The notes under the pieces were generated by a model, which did not search any database, was not told the origin of the DNA, and worked only from the letters and a program-made list of their open reading frames with translations. Positions 1 to 6,028 of a stretch of DNA of 7,867 bases are shown in pieces. Both the position numbers and the translations under genes were made by a program. This DNA is from Actinomycetospora sp. (GTDB lineage Bacteria; Actinomycetota; Actinomycetes; Mycobacteriales; Pseudonocardiaceae): positions 1 to 7,867 of the forward strand of contig JAICLN010000199.1 in assembly GCA_025925615.1 (NCBI GenBank), read 5' to 3'. The first letter of the stretch is position 1; the number at the start of each line of letters is the position of its first letter.

Positions 1-27
1 CCCGCGCGCCGATCGTCTCGAGCTTGC

Positions 28-68
28 GGGGGGGCTGAGCCCCCCCCCCCGCCCCCGGCGGGGGGCGG
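28..68 (+). terminator. tandem GC hairpins, probable terminator of an upstream gene
   Basis: Two adjacent perfect hairpins are visible. The first pairs GGGGGGGC (28-35) with GCCCCCCC (39-46) around a TGA loop. The second pairs CCGCCCCC (49-56) with GGGGGCGG (61-68) around GGCG and is followed by AACCGTTT. The C-run of the first and the G-run of the second could also pair with each other, so they are partly alternative structures. Strong GC stems without a long T-tract are the usual form of intrinsic terminator in high-GC actinobacteria. The gene they serve would lie left of the window. The direction is assumed, because the dyads are symmetric. Confidence 0.55.
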
Positions 69-291
69 AACCGTTTGGGCCCCGCCCGCCGACGTGTGTC
101 TCGACCGCTCCTACCCGGTCGGGCACGACCGAAACGCACTCGGCGTTCGCCATTGCCGATACTGCCGCGGGTCATGAGTCGGAAAAGCATCGTCACCCGG
201 CACGTCGCACCCCGAGACCGCTTCGTTATCTGTTCGAGGCGTTGGTCATCACCACCAGCGTCGACACTCGATCTCCAGGGGGACATCCACG

Positions 292-1098
292 ATGGGTACG
301 CACCACGCGCCTCGCCGCCACGACCGACTCGGTGGAGTCGTGGGGCGCGGCGCCCTGACGGCAGCCACCGCCCTCGCGCTCGCCGGTGGTGGGGCGGGCG
401 TCGCCTTCGCCGGCGACGCCCCGACCGACAGCGGTCACGGCACGTCGCAGGCCCAGGACCACGGGCAGGACTGCTCCTGCAGCGAGGGCGGTCACGACGA
501 GCAGGGCCAGGACAAGCACGGCCAGGACAAGCAGGGCCACGGCAAGCACAGTCACGGCAAGCACGGCCACGGGAAGCACGGCGAGCCCGGGCACGGCAAG
601 CCCGGCCACGATGGGGACCAGGGCAAGGACAGCCCCTCGGACACCGACGGTGACTCGGGCCCGGGCGGCAGTGGGAGCACCGTCACCCCGAGCGACGGCG
701 ACCCCACCTCCACCGAGGGCGCCGGGTCGTCCGAGGGCACGGGCTCGTCCGAGGGCACGGGCTCGGACGAGGGCACGGGCTCGGACGAGGGTGCCGGCTC
801 GACCGACGGCAACGGTCCGACCGGCGGAACCGGGTCCGACGAGGGCGGCGACCCGGGCGCCGAGGGCTCGGGTACCGGCGACGACGGGCTCGGGAGGGTC
901 GACGGCGACGGCCCGCCGAGTGCCGATGGCGGCCTGACGGACGGCTCGGGCGGCGACCAGGGTTCCGGTGACCAGGGTTCCGGCGACCAGGGTTCCGGCG
1001 ACCAGGGTTCCGGCGGCACAGCCGAGCAGGCCGCCAACAAGAGCTCGGCGCCGAGCGGCCCGACGAGCGAGCCGATCACGTCGAGCCTCATGAGCTGA
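292..1098 (+). CDS. secreted low-complexity His/Lys/Gly/Asp-rich protein, function unknown
   Basis: This 268-residue protein starts at an ATG 8 bases after AGGGGGA (277-283). The N-terminus is a signal peptide: basic residues up to R19, a hydrophobic Ala/Gly/Leu stretch at about 20-38, and a likely signal peptidase I site AFA at 38-40. The mature part has no recognisable fold. It has two close cysteines (C61, C63). A His/Lys/Gly-rich block (about 67-106) repeats HGK and GHGK and could bind divalent metal, which is inference only. An acidic Gly/Ser/Asp/Glu region follows, with five hexapeptide units (145-174). Four copies of GDQGS (221-240) precede a Ser/Pro-rich end. No LPXTG motif, lipobox or C-terminal membrane helix is seen, so it is probably released or held loosely in the envelope. 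It stands alone, with hairpins on both sides. The secretion call is good; the function is not known. Confidence 0.8.
   Translation: MGTHHAPRRHDRLGGVVGRGALTAATALALAGGGAGVAFAGDAPTDSGHGTSQAQDHGQDCSCSEGGHDEQGQDKHGQDKQGHGKHSHGKHGHGKHGEPGHGKPGHDGDQGKDSPSDTDGDSGPGGSGSTVTPSDGDPTSTEGAGSSEGTGSSEGTGSDEGTGSDEGAGSTDGNGPTGGTGSDEGGDPGAEGSGTGDDGLGRVDGDGPPSADGGLTDGSGGDQGSGDQGSGDQGSGDQGSGGTAEQAANKSSAPSGPTSEPITSSLMS
724..813 (+). repeat. five 18-bp tandem units inside the secreted protein gene
   Basis: Five in-frame units of 18 bases encode GSSEGT, GSSEGT, GSDEGT, GSDEGA and GSTDGN (residues 145-174). The first four are nearly identical at DNA level, differing mainly at the third codon (tcc or gac), and the fifth has drifted. 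The pattern suggests growth by slipped-strand duplication, so copy number may differ between strains. Confidence 0.85.
952..1011 (+). repeat. four 15-bp tandem units inside the secreted protein gene
   Basis: Four consecutive copies of GGCGACCAGGGTTCC run in frame and encode GDQGS four times (residues 221-240). The only difference is one silent C to T change in copy two (967-981). Near-identity at DNA level implies recent expansion or ongoing homogenisation. Confidence 0.92.
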
Positions 1099-1126
1099 CG
1101 CTCCACCTCATCGGGCACGCGCGAAG

Positions 1127-1147
1127 ACCGGGTCCCTAGGACCCGGT
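1127..1147 (+). terminator. intrinsic terminator hairpin after the secreted protein gene
   Basis: ACCGGGTCC (1127-1135) pairs perfectly with GGACCCGGT (1139-1147) around a CTA loop, 28 bases past the stop codon at 1098, and TTCTC follows. A 9-bp GC-rich stem with a three-base loop fits a factor-independent terminator. A closely related hairpin lies at 3206-3224. Confidence 0.7.
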
Positions 1148-1174
1148 TCTCCCGCACACCGCGGGTTCACCGTC

Positions 1175-1224
1175 GCCGAGTGGGCCCACTCGGCTCCCGT
1201 AGCAGCCGTAAGGGTCCACTCGGC
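1175..1224. repeat. 20-bp perfect palindrome plus a third half-site
   Basis: GCCGAGTGGGCCCACTCGGC (1175-1194) is a perfect 20-bp palindrome. A further half-site, CCACTCGGC, lies at 1216-1224. The left half (1175-1187) can instead pair with 1212-1224 in a 13-bp stem with one G-T pair. Two mutually exclusive hairpins are therefore possible. The site lies between the ends of two convergent genes, so a bidirectional terminator or an extragenic palindromic repeat is the likeliest reading. Confidence 0.7.
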
Positions 1225-1263
1225 GCAATGGAGGAGCGGGGCGAGCCCGATGATTCACGGACT

Positions 1264-1333
1264 CGCTAGGCAGATGATCCTGCCGATGGCGTCCTGATCG
1301 TCCGGCGCTCTCGACAAGATCATCTGCCTAGCG
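1264..1333. repeat. 16-bp perfect inverted repeat, 70-bp hairpin-forming element
   Basis: CGCTAGGCAGATGATC (1264-1279) is exactly reverse-complemented by GATCATCTGCCTAGCG (1318-1333). Pairing resumes inside the arms with a few mismatches (1281-1282 with 1315-1316, 1284-1286 with 1311-1313, 1288-1293 with 1304-1309), so the whole segment can fold as one long imperfect hairpin with an apical loop near 1294-1303. It begins 43 bases beyond the stop of the minus-strand gene at 1376. It could be that gene's terminator or a miniature inverted-repeat element. I see no flanking target duplication and no U-tract. The arms are less GC-rich than the surroundings. Confidence 0.75.
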
Positions 1334-1375
1334 TCGACGACCCACGGTCGCCTCCCCGGAGCGCCGACGCGGCCC

Positions 1376-2110
1376 TCACCCGCCGACGCGCTCGTACCGC
1401 GCCGGCGGACCCGGCGTCGTCTGCACCCAGACGGACGGGGCCGCGTCACCGACGACGTCCGGCACCGGCGAGGAGAGCAGGATCCCGCGGGCCTCGTCTC
1501 CCGGGGCCAGCGACGGCGTCGCGGTGCCCGACGGGGCGGCTCGGCCGTCGAGCACGCACGCGCCCGCCTCGAGGCCGGGGAACACCGGCGAGGGCGGCGC
1601 GAGCGGCGACGTCGCCGGGCTGTTGCGGCACAACAACGCCGAGGGACCAGTCAGCACCGACGTCGGTACCGAGCGCAGGCCCACCGCCACGAGCAGGCCC
1701 GACGACCCGGACAGCGGGTTCGGCGCCGCCCCCGAGCCGGCGTTGCGGACCACGAGCGACGCCAGCAGCAGGTGGGACCCGCTCGGCGCGGCGCGCGTGC
1801 TCGGCGTGAACGCGCCCACGCCGACGTCGTAGGGAACGCCGCCCAGGAGCACCCGTGTGGTCGGCTGGAGGCCCTCGCTCGCGAGCACCGGCGGCGGGGG
1901 GCCGCCGACGGCCGCGGAGCCCGAGCCGGAGTCGGACCCGGCGAGGTCGCCGAGCAGGGTCACGGCGAGCACCACGGCGACGACCACGGCGAGTCCGCCC
2001 ACCACGAGCAGCACCGAGGTCCGGCCCCGTCCGCCCCACGGTCCGTCCGCGGGCCACCACGGCGCCTCGTCCTCCTCGGAGCCGCCCGGCAACCGGCCGG
2101 GCGGACTCAC
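1376..2110 (-). CDS. single-pass membrane protein with extracytoplasmic domain
   Basis: The 244-residue protein starts at a GTG (2110-2108) whose last two bases begin the TGA stop of the oxidoreductase gene, a GTGA overlap typical of translational coupling. This start gives a sensible protein; a much longer open frame further upstream is Arg/Gly-rich noise antisense to the oxidoreductase frame. Residues 1-30 are a short acidic, Trp-containing cytoplasmic tail, 32-53 a membrane helix, and 55-75 a Ser/Gly/Pro linker. The remaining 170 residues lie outside. Alternating hydrophobic strands (about 84-145), including HLLLASLVVRNAG, suggest an immunoglobulin-like beta domain of the DUF4352 sort. C161 and C185 could form a disulfide. 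I do not recognise a named family. The fold is inferred from strand pattern only; membrane topology is much surer. Confidence 0.75.
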   Translation of the reverse strand: MSPPGRLPGGSEEDEAPWWPADGPWGGRGRTSVLLVVGGLAVVVAVVLAVTLLGDLAGSDSGSGSAAVGGPPPPVLASEGLQPTTRVLLGGVPYDVGVGAFTPSTRAAPSGSHLLLASLVVRNAGSGAAPNPLSGSSGLLVAVGLRSVPTSVLTGPSALLCRNSPATSPLAPPSPVFPGLEAGACVLDGRAAPSGTATPSLAPGDEARGILLSSPVPDVVGDAAPSVWVQTTPGPPARYERVGG

Positions 2111-3024
2111 GCGCCCACCGGCGCGACGTCGACCACGACCTTCCCCGTCGCGTGACCGTGCTCGACCAGCGCCAGCGCGGCCGCGACATCGTCGAACGGC
2201 CGGACGTCGGTCACGTGCGGGTCCAGCACGCCGTCGGCGACCTGCCCCACGAGCTCGGTGAGCACGGCGGTGCTGCGGTCGCGCTCGAGCTGCTGCCCGC
2301 CGAGCTCGGTGGACAGGCCGTAATCGGCGACCGAGATCAGCCGGTGCGGGTCGGTCACGAGCCCGGCGACGGTGCGCAGCGGGTCGCCGCCGACCAGGTC
2401 GAACACCGCGTCCACCCCGTCGGGGGCGGCCGCGCGGACCCGGTCGACGACGCCGTCTCCGTAGGCCACCGGGGTGGCCCCGAACCGGGACAGCAGCTCG
2501 TGCTTGCCCGGGCTCGCCGTCGCCACCACCCGGACCCCGCGTGCCGCGGCGAGCTGCACGAGCACCACCCCGACGCCGCCGCCCGCGCCGTTGACCAGCA
2601 ATGTCTCGCCGGACCTCAGACCGAGCTGGCGCAGTGCGTCGTGCGCGGTCCCGGCCGCGACGGGCAGGACGCACGCCTTCTCCGGGGACACCGAGGCCGG
2701 CCGGTGCGCGGCGAAGCTCGCCGTGACGATCGCCTGCTCGGCCCAGCCCCCGACCATCCCCGGGCACCCGCCGAACACCTCGTCACCGACCGCGAAGCCC
2801 TCGACGTCGGGACCCGTGGCGACCACCCGCCCGGCCACCTCCCGGCCCAGCACCGCCGGGGGCGTCGTGCCGTAGGACCCCTCGCGGACCTTCCAGTCGC
2901 CGGGGTTCACCCCGGCGGCGTGCACCGCGACCAGCAGCTCGTCCGCGCCCGGCTGCCGCACGTCGACGTCCAGGAACGCCTCGTGCTCCGGCCCGCCGAC
3001 CGTGGTGAACCCGTACGCGCGCAT
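2107..3024 (-). CDS. zinc-independent NADPH:quinone-type oxidoreductase (MDR family)
   Basis: This 305-residue protein belongs to the medium-chain dehydrogenase/reductase superfamily, quinone oxidoreductase branch, and is expected to use NADPH to reduce quinones or activated alkenes in the cytoplasm. The N-terminal GroES-like domain carries AAGVNPGDWKVREGS (about 36-50) and the GREVAGRVVATG segment (60-71). The Rossmann fold shows the cofactor loop NGAGGGVG at 145-152, followed by VQLAAARGVRVVATAS. FDLVGGD at 208-214 and a C-terminal GKVVVDV strand are family-typical. The zinc-binding cysteine cluster of alcohol dehydrogenases is absent. The ATG at 3024 is chosen because GGAGGAG lies just upstream and MRAYGFTTVGG is a normal MDR start; a longer open frame to 3135 adds atypical sequence. 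The gene overlaps the following membrane protein gene by 4 bases. Substrate is unknown. Confidence 0.92.
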   Translation of the reverse strand: MRAYGFTTVGGPEHEAFLDVDVRQPGADELLVAVHAAGVNPGDWKVREGSYGTTPPAVLGREVAGRVVATGPDVEGFAVGDEVFGGCPGMVGGWAEQAIVTASFAAHRPASVSPEKACVLPVAAGTAHDALRQLGLRSGETLLVNGAGGGVGVVLVQLAAARGVRVVATASPGKHELLSRFGATPVAYGDGVVDRVRAAAPDGVDAVFDLVGGDPLRTVAGLVTDPHRLISVADYGLSTELGGQQLERDRSTAVLTELVGQVADGVLDPHVTDVRPFDDVAAALALVEHGHATGKVVVDVAPVGA

Positions 3025-3121
3025 GCCCGCTCCTCCGTCGTCGTCGTGAACTCCGGCGATCGTCGCAGCTCCCCGCAACCTCAGCCCTCGGCACACCCGG
3101 CGTGGGCTCGGTGAGCAGCTC

Positions 3122-3135
3122 GTGGATGCATCCAC
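3122..3135. promoter_or_regulatory. 14-bp perfect palindrome upstream of the oxidoreductase gene
   Basis: GTGGATGCATCCAC is a perfect palindrome centred about 104 bases upstream of the oxidoreductase start codon, in a 225-bp gap. Its size and symmetry suit a homodimeric repressor such as TetR or MarR, which often control MDR enzymes. No regulator gene is adjacent and I could not place a convincing -10/-35 pair around it, so the operator role is inference. Confidence 0.35.
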
Positions 3136-3205
3136 TACTTCTCCGGGCAGCGCAGCGCCCTGTCCTGACGTGGCGACGGCCGCGGTCCCCGGTCCTGCTC
3201 GGGAT

Positions 3206-3224
3206 CCGGGTCCTCGGGACCCGG
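3206..3224 (-). terminator. terminator-like hairpin after the PrsW gene
   Basis: CCGGGTCC (3206-3213) pairs with GGACCCGG (3217-3224) around TCG, 26 bases beyond the last base of the PrsW stop codon in its reading direction. It separates that gene from the oxidoreductase gene. GGGTCC, a three-base loop and GGACCCGGTTCTC match the hairpin at 1130-1151. Here the TTCTC side faces the gene it would terminate, so direction cannot be read from the tail. Confidence 0.6.
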
Positions 3225-3249
3225 TTCTCGGGCAGTGCTGCGGGGCGTC

Positions 3250-4233
3250 TCAGCGCGCGGCGGACGCGACGCGGATCGGTGCGGTCACGGGATCCTGCGC
3301 GGCGTGGCGCCCGGACGACCGGGGCTCCGGGATCGGGGCGACGGCGGCCGGCGGGCCCCAGTGCTGTGGACCCCAGTGCTGGGGAACGACGGCGGGCTGG
3401 GGAGGACGCGGCGCCGCGACCAACCCGATCCGCGCGTAGGCCAGGAACAGCAGCGCGCTGACGACGGCCACGAGGACCCACAGCACGTTGACCCCCAGCC
3501 GGTCGTTGACGCCGTGCAGGAGAGCGCTGATGGCGAGGCCGATCCCGGCCAGGGCGAGCGCGCGCCCCGGGGTGCGGTACTGCACGGCCAGCCCGACGAA
3601 GTAGCCGGCGATCCCGGCCCAGAGCGCGTGCACGACGGGGTCGGTGACGAACCGCCACACGCTGAGGATGGTGGCCCCGACCCCGACCAGGCCCGCCTGG
3701 GGCATGTAGTCGGTGACGTACGTGGCCGCCTCGCCCGCCCCGAACACCAACCCGCTGACGGCCCCGAGGAAGAGGACGTCCCGCGGGACGAGCCCGAGGC
3801 GCCGGTGCACCAGGGCGAGGACCACGACGGGCAGCAGCTTCGCCAGCTCCTCGGGCACGCCCACCGCGAAGACGCTCGACGCCAGCGAGTCGGTGTTCGC
3901 GCCGAGCACCTTCTCGAGCCACACCGCGAGCGGGGCCTCCACGAGCAGCGCGGCCACGACGACCTGCACGAGCAGCCCGCCGCCGACGGCTCGCGGCTTC
4001 ACGAGCGCGCGGAGCAGGAGGAACCAGGCGGCGGCGAAGTACGCGGCGAACAGCGTCGCGACCCCGGTGAAGTCGGTCGCTTCGGCGAACACGACGAGCG
4101 CAGCCGGCGGCACCGCGACCAGCGCGACGAACAGCCACGTCGTCGCCGAGCGCAGCGCCGGGTGGCGCAGCCAGGCGCGGAACGGGAACAGCACCGCGAG
4201 GTCGGGCAGGCGCTCGGCCGGGGGAGTGGTCAC
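3250..4233 (-). CDS. PrsW-family intramembrane glutamic protease
   Basis: The 327-residue polytopic protein carries the conserved motifs of the PrsW (M82) family: EExxK as E128-E129-L-A-K132 after VGVP, FxxxE as F164-E168, a membrane His at H202 in HALW, and HxxxD as H240-D244. About eight or nine hydrophobic segments run from residue 31 to 270. Known family members clip anti-sigma factors or other single-pass membrane proteins within the bilayer; the substrate here cannot be read from sequence. Residues 273-327 form a Pro/Ala-rich soluble tail with QHWGP twice (285-294). The start is a GTG at 4233 with only a weak purine-rich site before it, giving the natural MTTPPAERLP N-terminus. The gene stands alone, divergent from the operon at 4421. 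The assignment is firm; the start is less so. Confidence 0.92.
   Translation of the reverse strand: MTTPPAERLPDLAVLFPFRAWLRHPALRSATTWLFVALVAVPPAALVVFAEATDFTGVATLFAAYFAAAWFLLLRALVKPRAVGGGLLVQVVVAALLVEAPLAVWLEKVLGANTDSLASSVFAVGVPEELAKLLPVVVLALVHRRLGLVPRDVLFLGAVSGLVFGAGEAATYVTDYMPQAGLVGVGATILSVWRFVTDPVVHALWAGIAGYFVGLAVQYRTPGRALALAGIGLAISALLHGVNDRLGVNVLWVLVAVVSALLFLAYARIGLVAAPRPPQPAVVPQHWGPQHWGPPAAVAPIPEPRSSGRHAAQDPVTAPIRVASAAR
3356..3385 (-). repeat. two 15-bp units in the PrsW C-terminal tail
   Basis: CCCCAGTGCTGTGGA is followed directly by CCCCAGTGCTGGGGA, 14 of 15 bases identical. On the minus strand this encodes the duplicated pentapeptide in PQHWGPQHWGPP (residues 284-295). It lies outside the membrane core and looks like a recent small duplication. 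Confidence 0.85.
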
Positions 4234-4257
4234 GCCCGTCCCATCGCGTCGCGGCGG

Positions 4258-4273
4258 CCGTCGTTAACGCCGG
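4258..4273. promoter_or_regulatory. near-palindrome in the divergent promoter region
   Basis: CCGTCGTTAACGCCGG is symmetric in 7 of 8 pairs around the CGTTAACG core, which stands out as AT-rich in a very GC-rich gap. It lies 25-40 bases upstream of the PrsW start and about 150 upstream of the 4421 gene, so it could be an operator or part of the PrsW promoter. No binding protein is implied by sequence alone. Confidence 0.3.
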
Positions 4274-4315
4274 GGCGGGCGATCCGGCGGCAGCCACCTG
4301 AATGAGCGACCGGGC

Positions 4316-4369
4316 CCGGACACTCCGGACACCCCGATCCGTGACGGCAGGCAGCGCCCGACCCCGATC
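4316..4369 (+). repeat. short direct repeats upstream of the 4421 gene
   Basis: CCGGACAC occurs twice in tandem (4316-4323 and 4325-4332, 9-bp period), and ACCCCGATC occurs at 4331-4339 and again at 4361-4369, a 30-bp period close to three helical turns. Both pairs lie in the 187-bp gap between the divergent genes, 50-105 bases before the start at 4421. They may be regulator sites; chance is possible in GC-rich DNA. Confidence 0.35.
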
Positions 4370-4402
4370 ACCAGGCATGCTGCGGGGGGCCGCACGGGTG
4401 AC

Positions 4403-4410
4403 GAGGAGGT
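4403..4410 (+). promoter_or_regulatory. ribosome binding site that decides the 4421 start
   Basis: GAGGAGGT is a near-complete Shine-Dalgarno sequence 10 bases before ATG 4421. An in-frame GTG at 4409 lies inside this site and would therefore have no ribosome site of its own, so the ATG is preferred. Confidence 0.7.
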
Positions 4411-4420
4411 GGCGCGGCGA

Positions 4421-6025
4421 ATGGCGACGCTCTACCGGAGCATCTGGGCCTCCGACGATCCGGACGCCGTCGACGTCGCCGACCGCGCCGTCGTCGGCTG
4501 GGCCGAGGCCGTCGCCGCGCGCGCGCACCGCCCGCTCCCGTCCGGCGACGCCCGTACCCGCGCGAGCGAGCAGTACCGCTACGTGCTGCGCCGCGACGCC
4601 CACGTCGACCCCGACGACACGAAGATCGGCAAGGCGGTCCGCCTCGTCTTCATGGAGACCCACCGCGACGGCAGCCGGTGGACGACGACGGTGCGGGCCT
4701 GGTCGGGCGGCAGCTGCATCGGCGAGGGCGCCAAGGCGTGGACGTGGATCGACGTCGAGGCCGACGTCCGCGACGTCACCGAGCCCCTCTACGCGAAACC
4801 GCCCGCGTTCGTCGCGGACCTGCTGACCACCACGGCGGCCGCGCACGGCGGGGTGTCCCTGCTGCCGCGCACCGCGCGCTACCACGGCGAGGATGGCGCC
4901 GAGGACCTCGCCGGCCTGCTCACGCTGCCCGAGCGCGACGTCCCCGTCGTCGTCTTCGGGGGCCTCGGCCCGGAGGTCGACGAGGACGCCGCGCGGGTGT
5001 TCGACGCGGCCGTGGCCCGGACGACGCGGGACGTCGCCGGCCTAGCGATGGTCGCCGTCGTCGACGCGGGCGGCCTCGACACGCTCGGTGCCGCCCTCGG
5101 CGAGGGTTTCGAGATCCACCGCGGCGCGATGCGGCTCTACCTCCCCGCGCTCGACCCCGCGGGCGACGCCTCGACGCGCCACCTCGAGATCCGGGCCGAG
5201 CGCTTCCGGGACCGTCCCGCGCTGGCCGGCCGGATCGCGGTGAACCAGCTCGCGCCCACGTCGAGCGTGCGCCGGGCCCCGGACAGCTGGGACCGCGCGG
5301 CCGAGCGGCTCGACGAGGCCACCCCCGGCGGCATGGTCGAGAAGGTCGCGCGGGAGTCGGCCCGCGTGACGGACCTCGAGTCCGAGCTCGCCGGGGAGCG
5401 CCGCGTCGCCGAGGAGGTGCTCGAGGAGTTCGGCGACCTCCAGCACGAGGTCACCGACCTGCGCGACCGCCTCGCCGCCGCCACGGCGGAGCTCGCCCGC
5501 CTGCAGGGTGAGCAGTCCGGGTCCGGGCTCGAGGACATCGACCGCGCCCCGTCGCACGCCCGCGACTGCAGCGACGCGGCCGCGCTCGCCCGCAAGCACC
5601 TGGGCAGCTACCTGGAGTTCCCGACGACGGCCGGGGTCGAGCTGGAGCTGCTCGACCGGCAGGCCGCCGGGCCGGCCTGGGGCGAGCAGTCCTGGCGCGC
5701 GTTCCGGGCGCTGGCCCACTACTCGCGCGCCCGGTCCCGCGACGGCTACGACGGCGACTTCTTCCAGTGGTGCTGGAACTCCCGGCACCCGATGGCGTGG
5801 CCGGCGAGCCCCCGCAAGCTCGCCATGCGCGAGTCGAAGACGGTGATGGAGCGCTGGCCCGAGTCGCGGACATTCCCGGTGGACGGGGTGGAGCAGGCGG
5901 TGCAGTCACACATCAAGATCTCGTCGGCGGGCCTGGCGCCGCGGATCTACTTCGCGTGGGTCGAGCGCACCTCGACGGTGCACGTGGCGTACTTCGGCCG
6001 GCACCTGCGCAACACGAGGACGTGA
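4421..6025 (+). CDS. uncharacterised three-part coiled-coil protein, first gene of a two-gene unit
   Basis: I do not recognise a named family for this 534-residue cytoplasmic protein (no signal peptide or membrane helix). Three parts are visible. Residues 1-275 are globular; they include a strand-rich stretch with WTTTVRAWSGGSCIGEGAKAW (87-107), a hydrophobic strand VPVVVFGGLGP (174-184), and GLAMVAVVD (207-215) leading to HRGAMRLYLPALDP (233-246), a pattern I associate with uncharacterised actinobacterial and defence-type proteins. Residues 302-366 are a charged heptad-like coiled coil. The C-terminal part (385-534) has SWRAFRALAHYSRAR (424-438), DFFQWCWNS (446-454), and a final strand-rich segment from HIKI (497-500) through PRIYFAW (507-513) to YFGRHLRNTRT (524-534). 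That ending resembles a conserved terminal domain I recall in other hypothetical proteins. The gene ends 3 bases before the membrane protein gene, so the two are surely co-transcribed. Coding certainty is high and function is open. Confidence 0.9.
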   Translation: MATLYRSIWASDDPDAVDVADRAVVGWAEAVAARAHRPLPSGDARTRASEQYRYVLRRDAHVDPDDTKIGKAVRLVFMETHRDGSRWTTTVRAWSGGSCIGEGAKAWTWIDVEADVRDVTEPLYAKPPAFVADLLTTTAAAHGGVSLLPRTARYHGEDGAEDLAGLLTLPERDVPVVVFGGLGPEVDEDAARVFDAAVARTTRDVAGLAMVAVVDAGGLDTLGAALGEGFEIHRGAMRLYLPALDPAGDASTRHLEIRAERFRDRPALAGRIAVNQLAPTSSVRRAPDSWDRAAERLDEATPGGMVEKVARESARVTDLESELAGERRVAEEVLEEFGDLQHEVTDLRDRLAAATAELARLQGEQSGSGLEDIDRAPSHARDCSDAAALARKHLGSYLEFPTTAGVELELLDRQAAGPAWGEQSWRAFRALAHYSRARSRDGYDGDFFQWCWNSRHPMAWPASPRKLAMRESKTVMERWPESRTFPVDGVEQAVQSHIKISSAGLAPRIYFAWVERTSTVHVAYFGRHLRNTRT

Positions 6026-6028
6026 GCG

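Noticed and set aside
3..38. Possible C-terminal end of an upstream plus-strand gene (reading RRPIVSSLRGG then TGA at 36-38)
   Set aside because: Only 11 codons are visible, and the stop would lie inside the hairpin loop. It may be real but cannot be supported from this window.
552..1157. Long minus-strand open frame rich in Pro/Glu/Ser antisense to the secreted protein gene
   Set aside because: It is the complement of the Gly/Ser/Asp repeats; it has no ribosome site and its composition follows from the plus-strand repeats.
1255..1449. Small minus-strand protein of 64 residues across the 70-bp inverted repeat
   Set aside because: It overlaps the end of the membrane protein gene, is Arg-rich in its first half, and its second half is just the translated hairpin.
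2111..2767. N-terminal extension of the 1376-2110 membrane protein frame
   Set aside because: The extension is Arg/Gly-rich shadow sequence antisense to nothing useful and overlaps the well-supported oxidoreductase in another frame of the same strand; the GTG at 2110 with GTGA overlap is a far better start.
3025..3135. Longer oxidoreductase start (MDASTSCSPSP...)
   Set aside because: The added residues are unlike MDR N-termini, it has no good ribosome site, and it would place the start inside the 14-bp palindrome; ATG 3024 has GGAGGAG upstream.
2783..4885. A 700-residue minus-strand open frame spanning two genes
   Set aside because: It is Arg/Ala/Gly-rich throughout, overlaps the PrsW and oxidoreductase genes in the wrong frame, and results from the scarcity of stops in GC-rich DNA.
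5042..5788. Minus-strand open frame of 248 residues opposite the coiled-coil protein
   Set aside because: It is a mirror of the high-GC third positions of the plus-strand gene, with no ribosome site and no recognisable domain.
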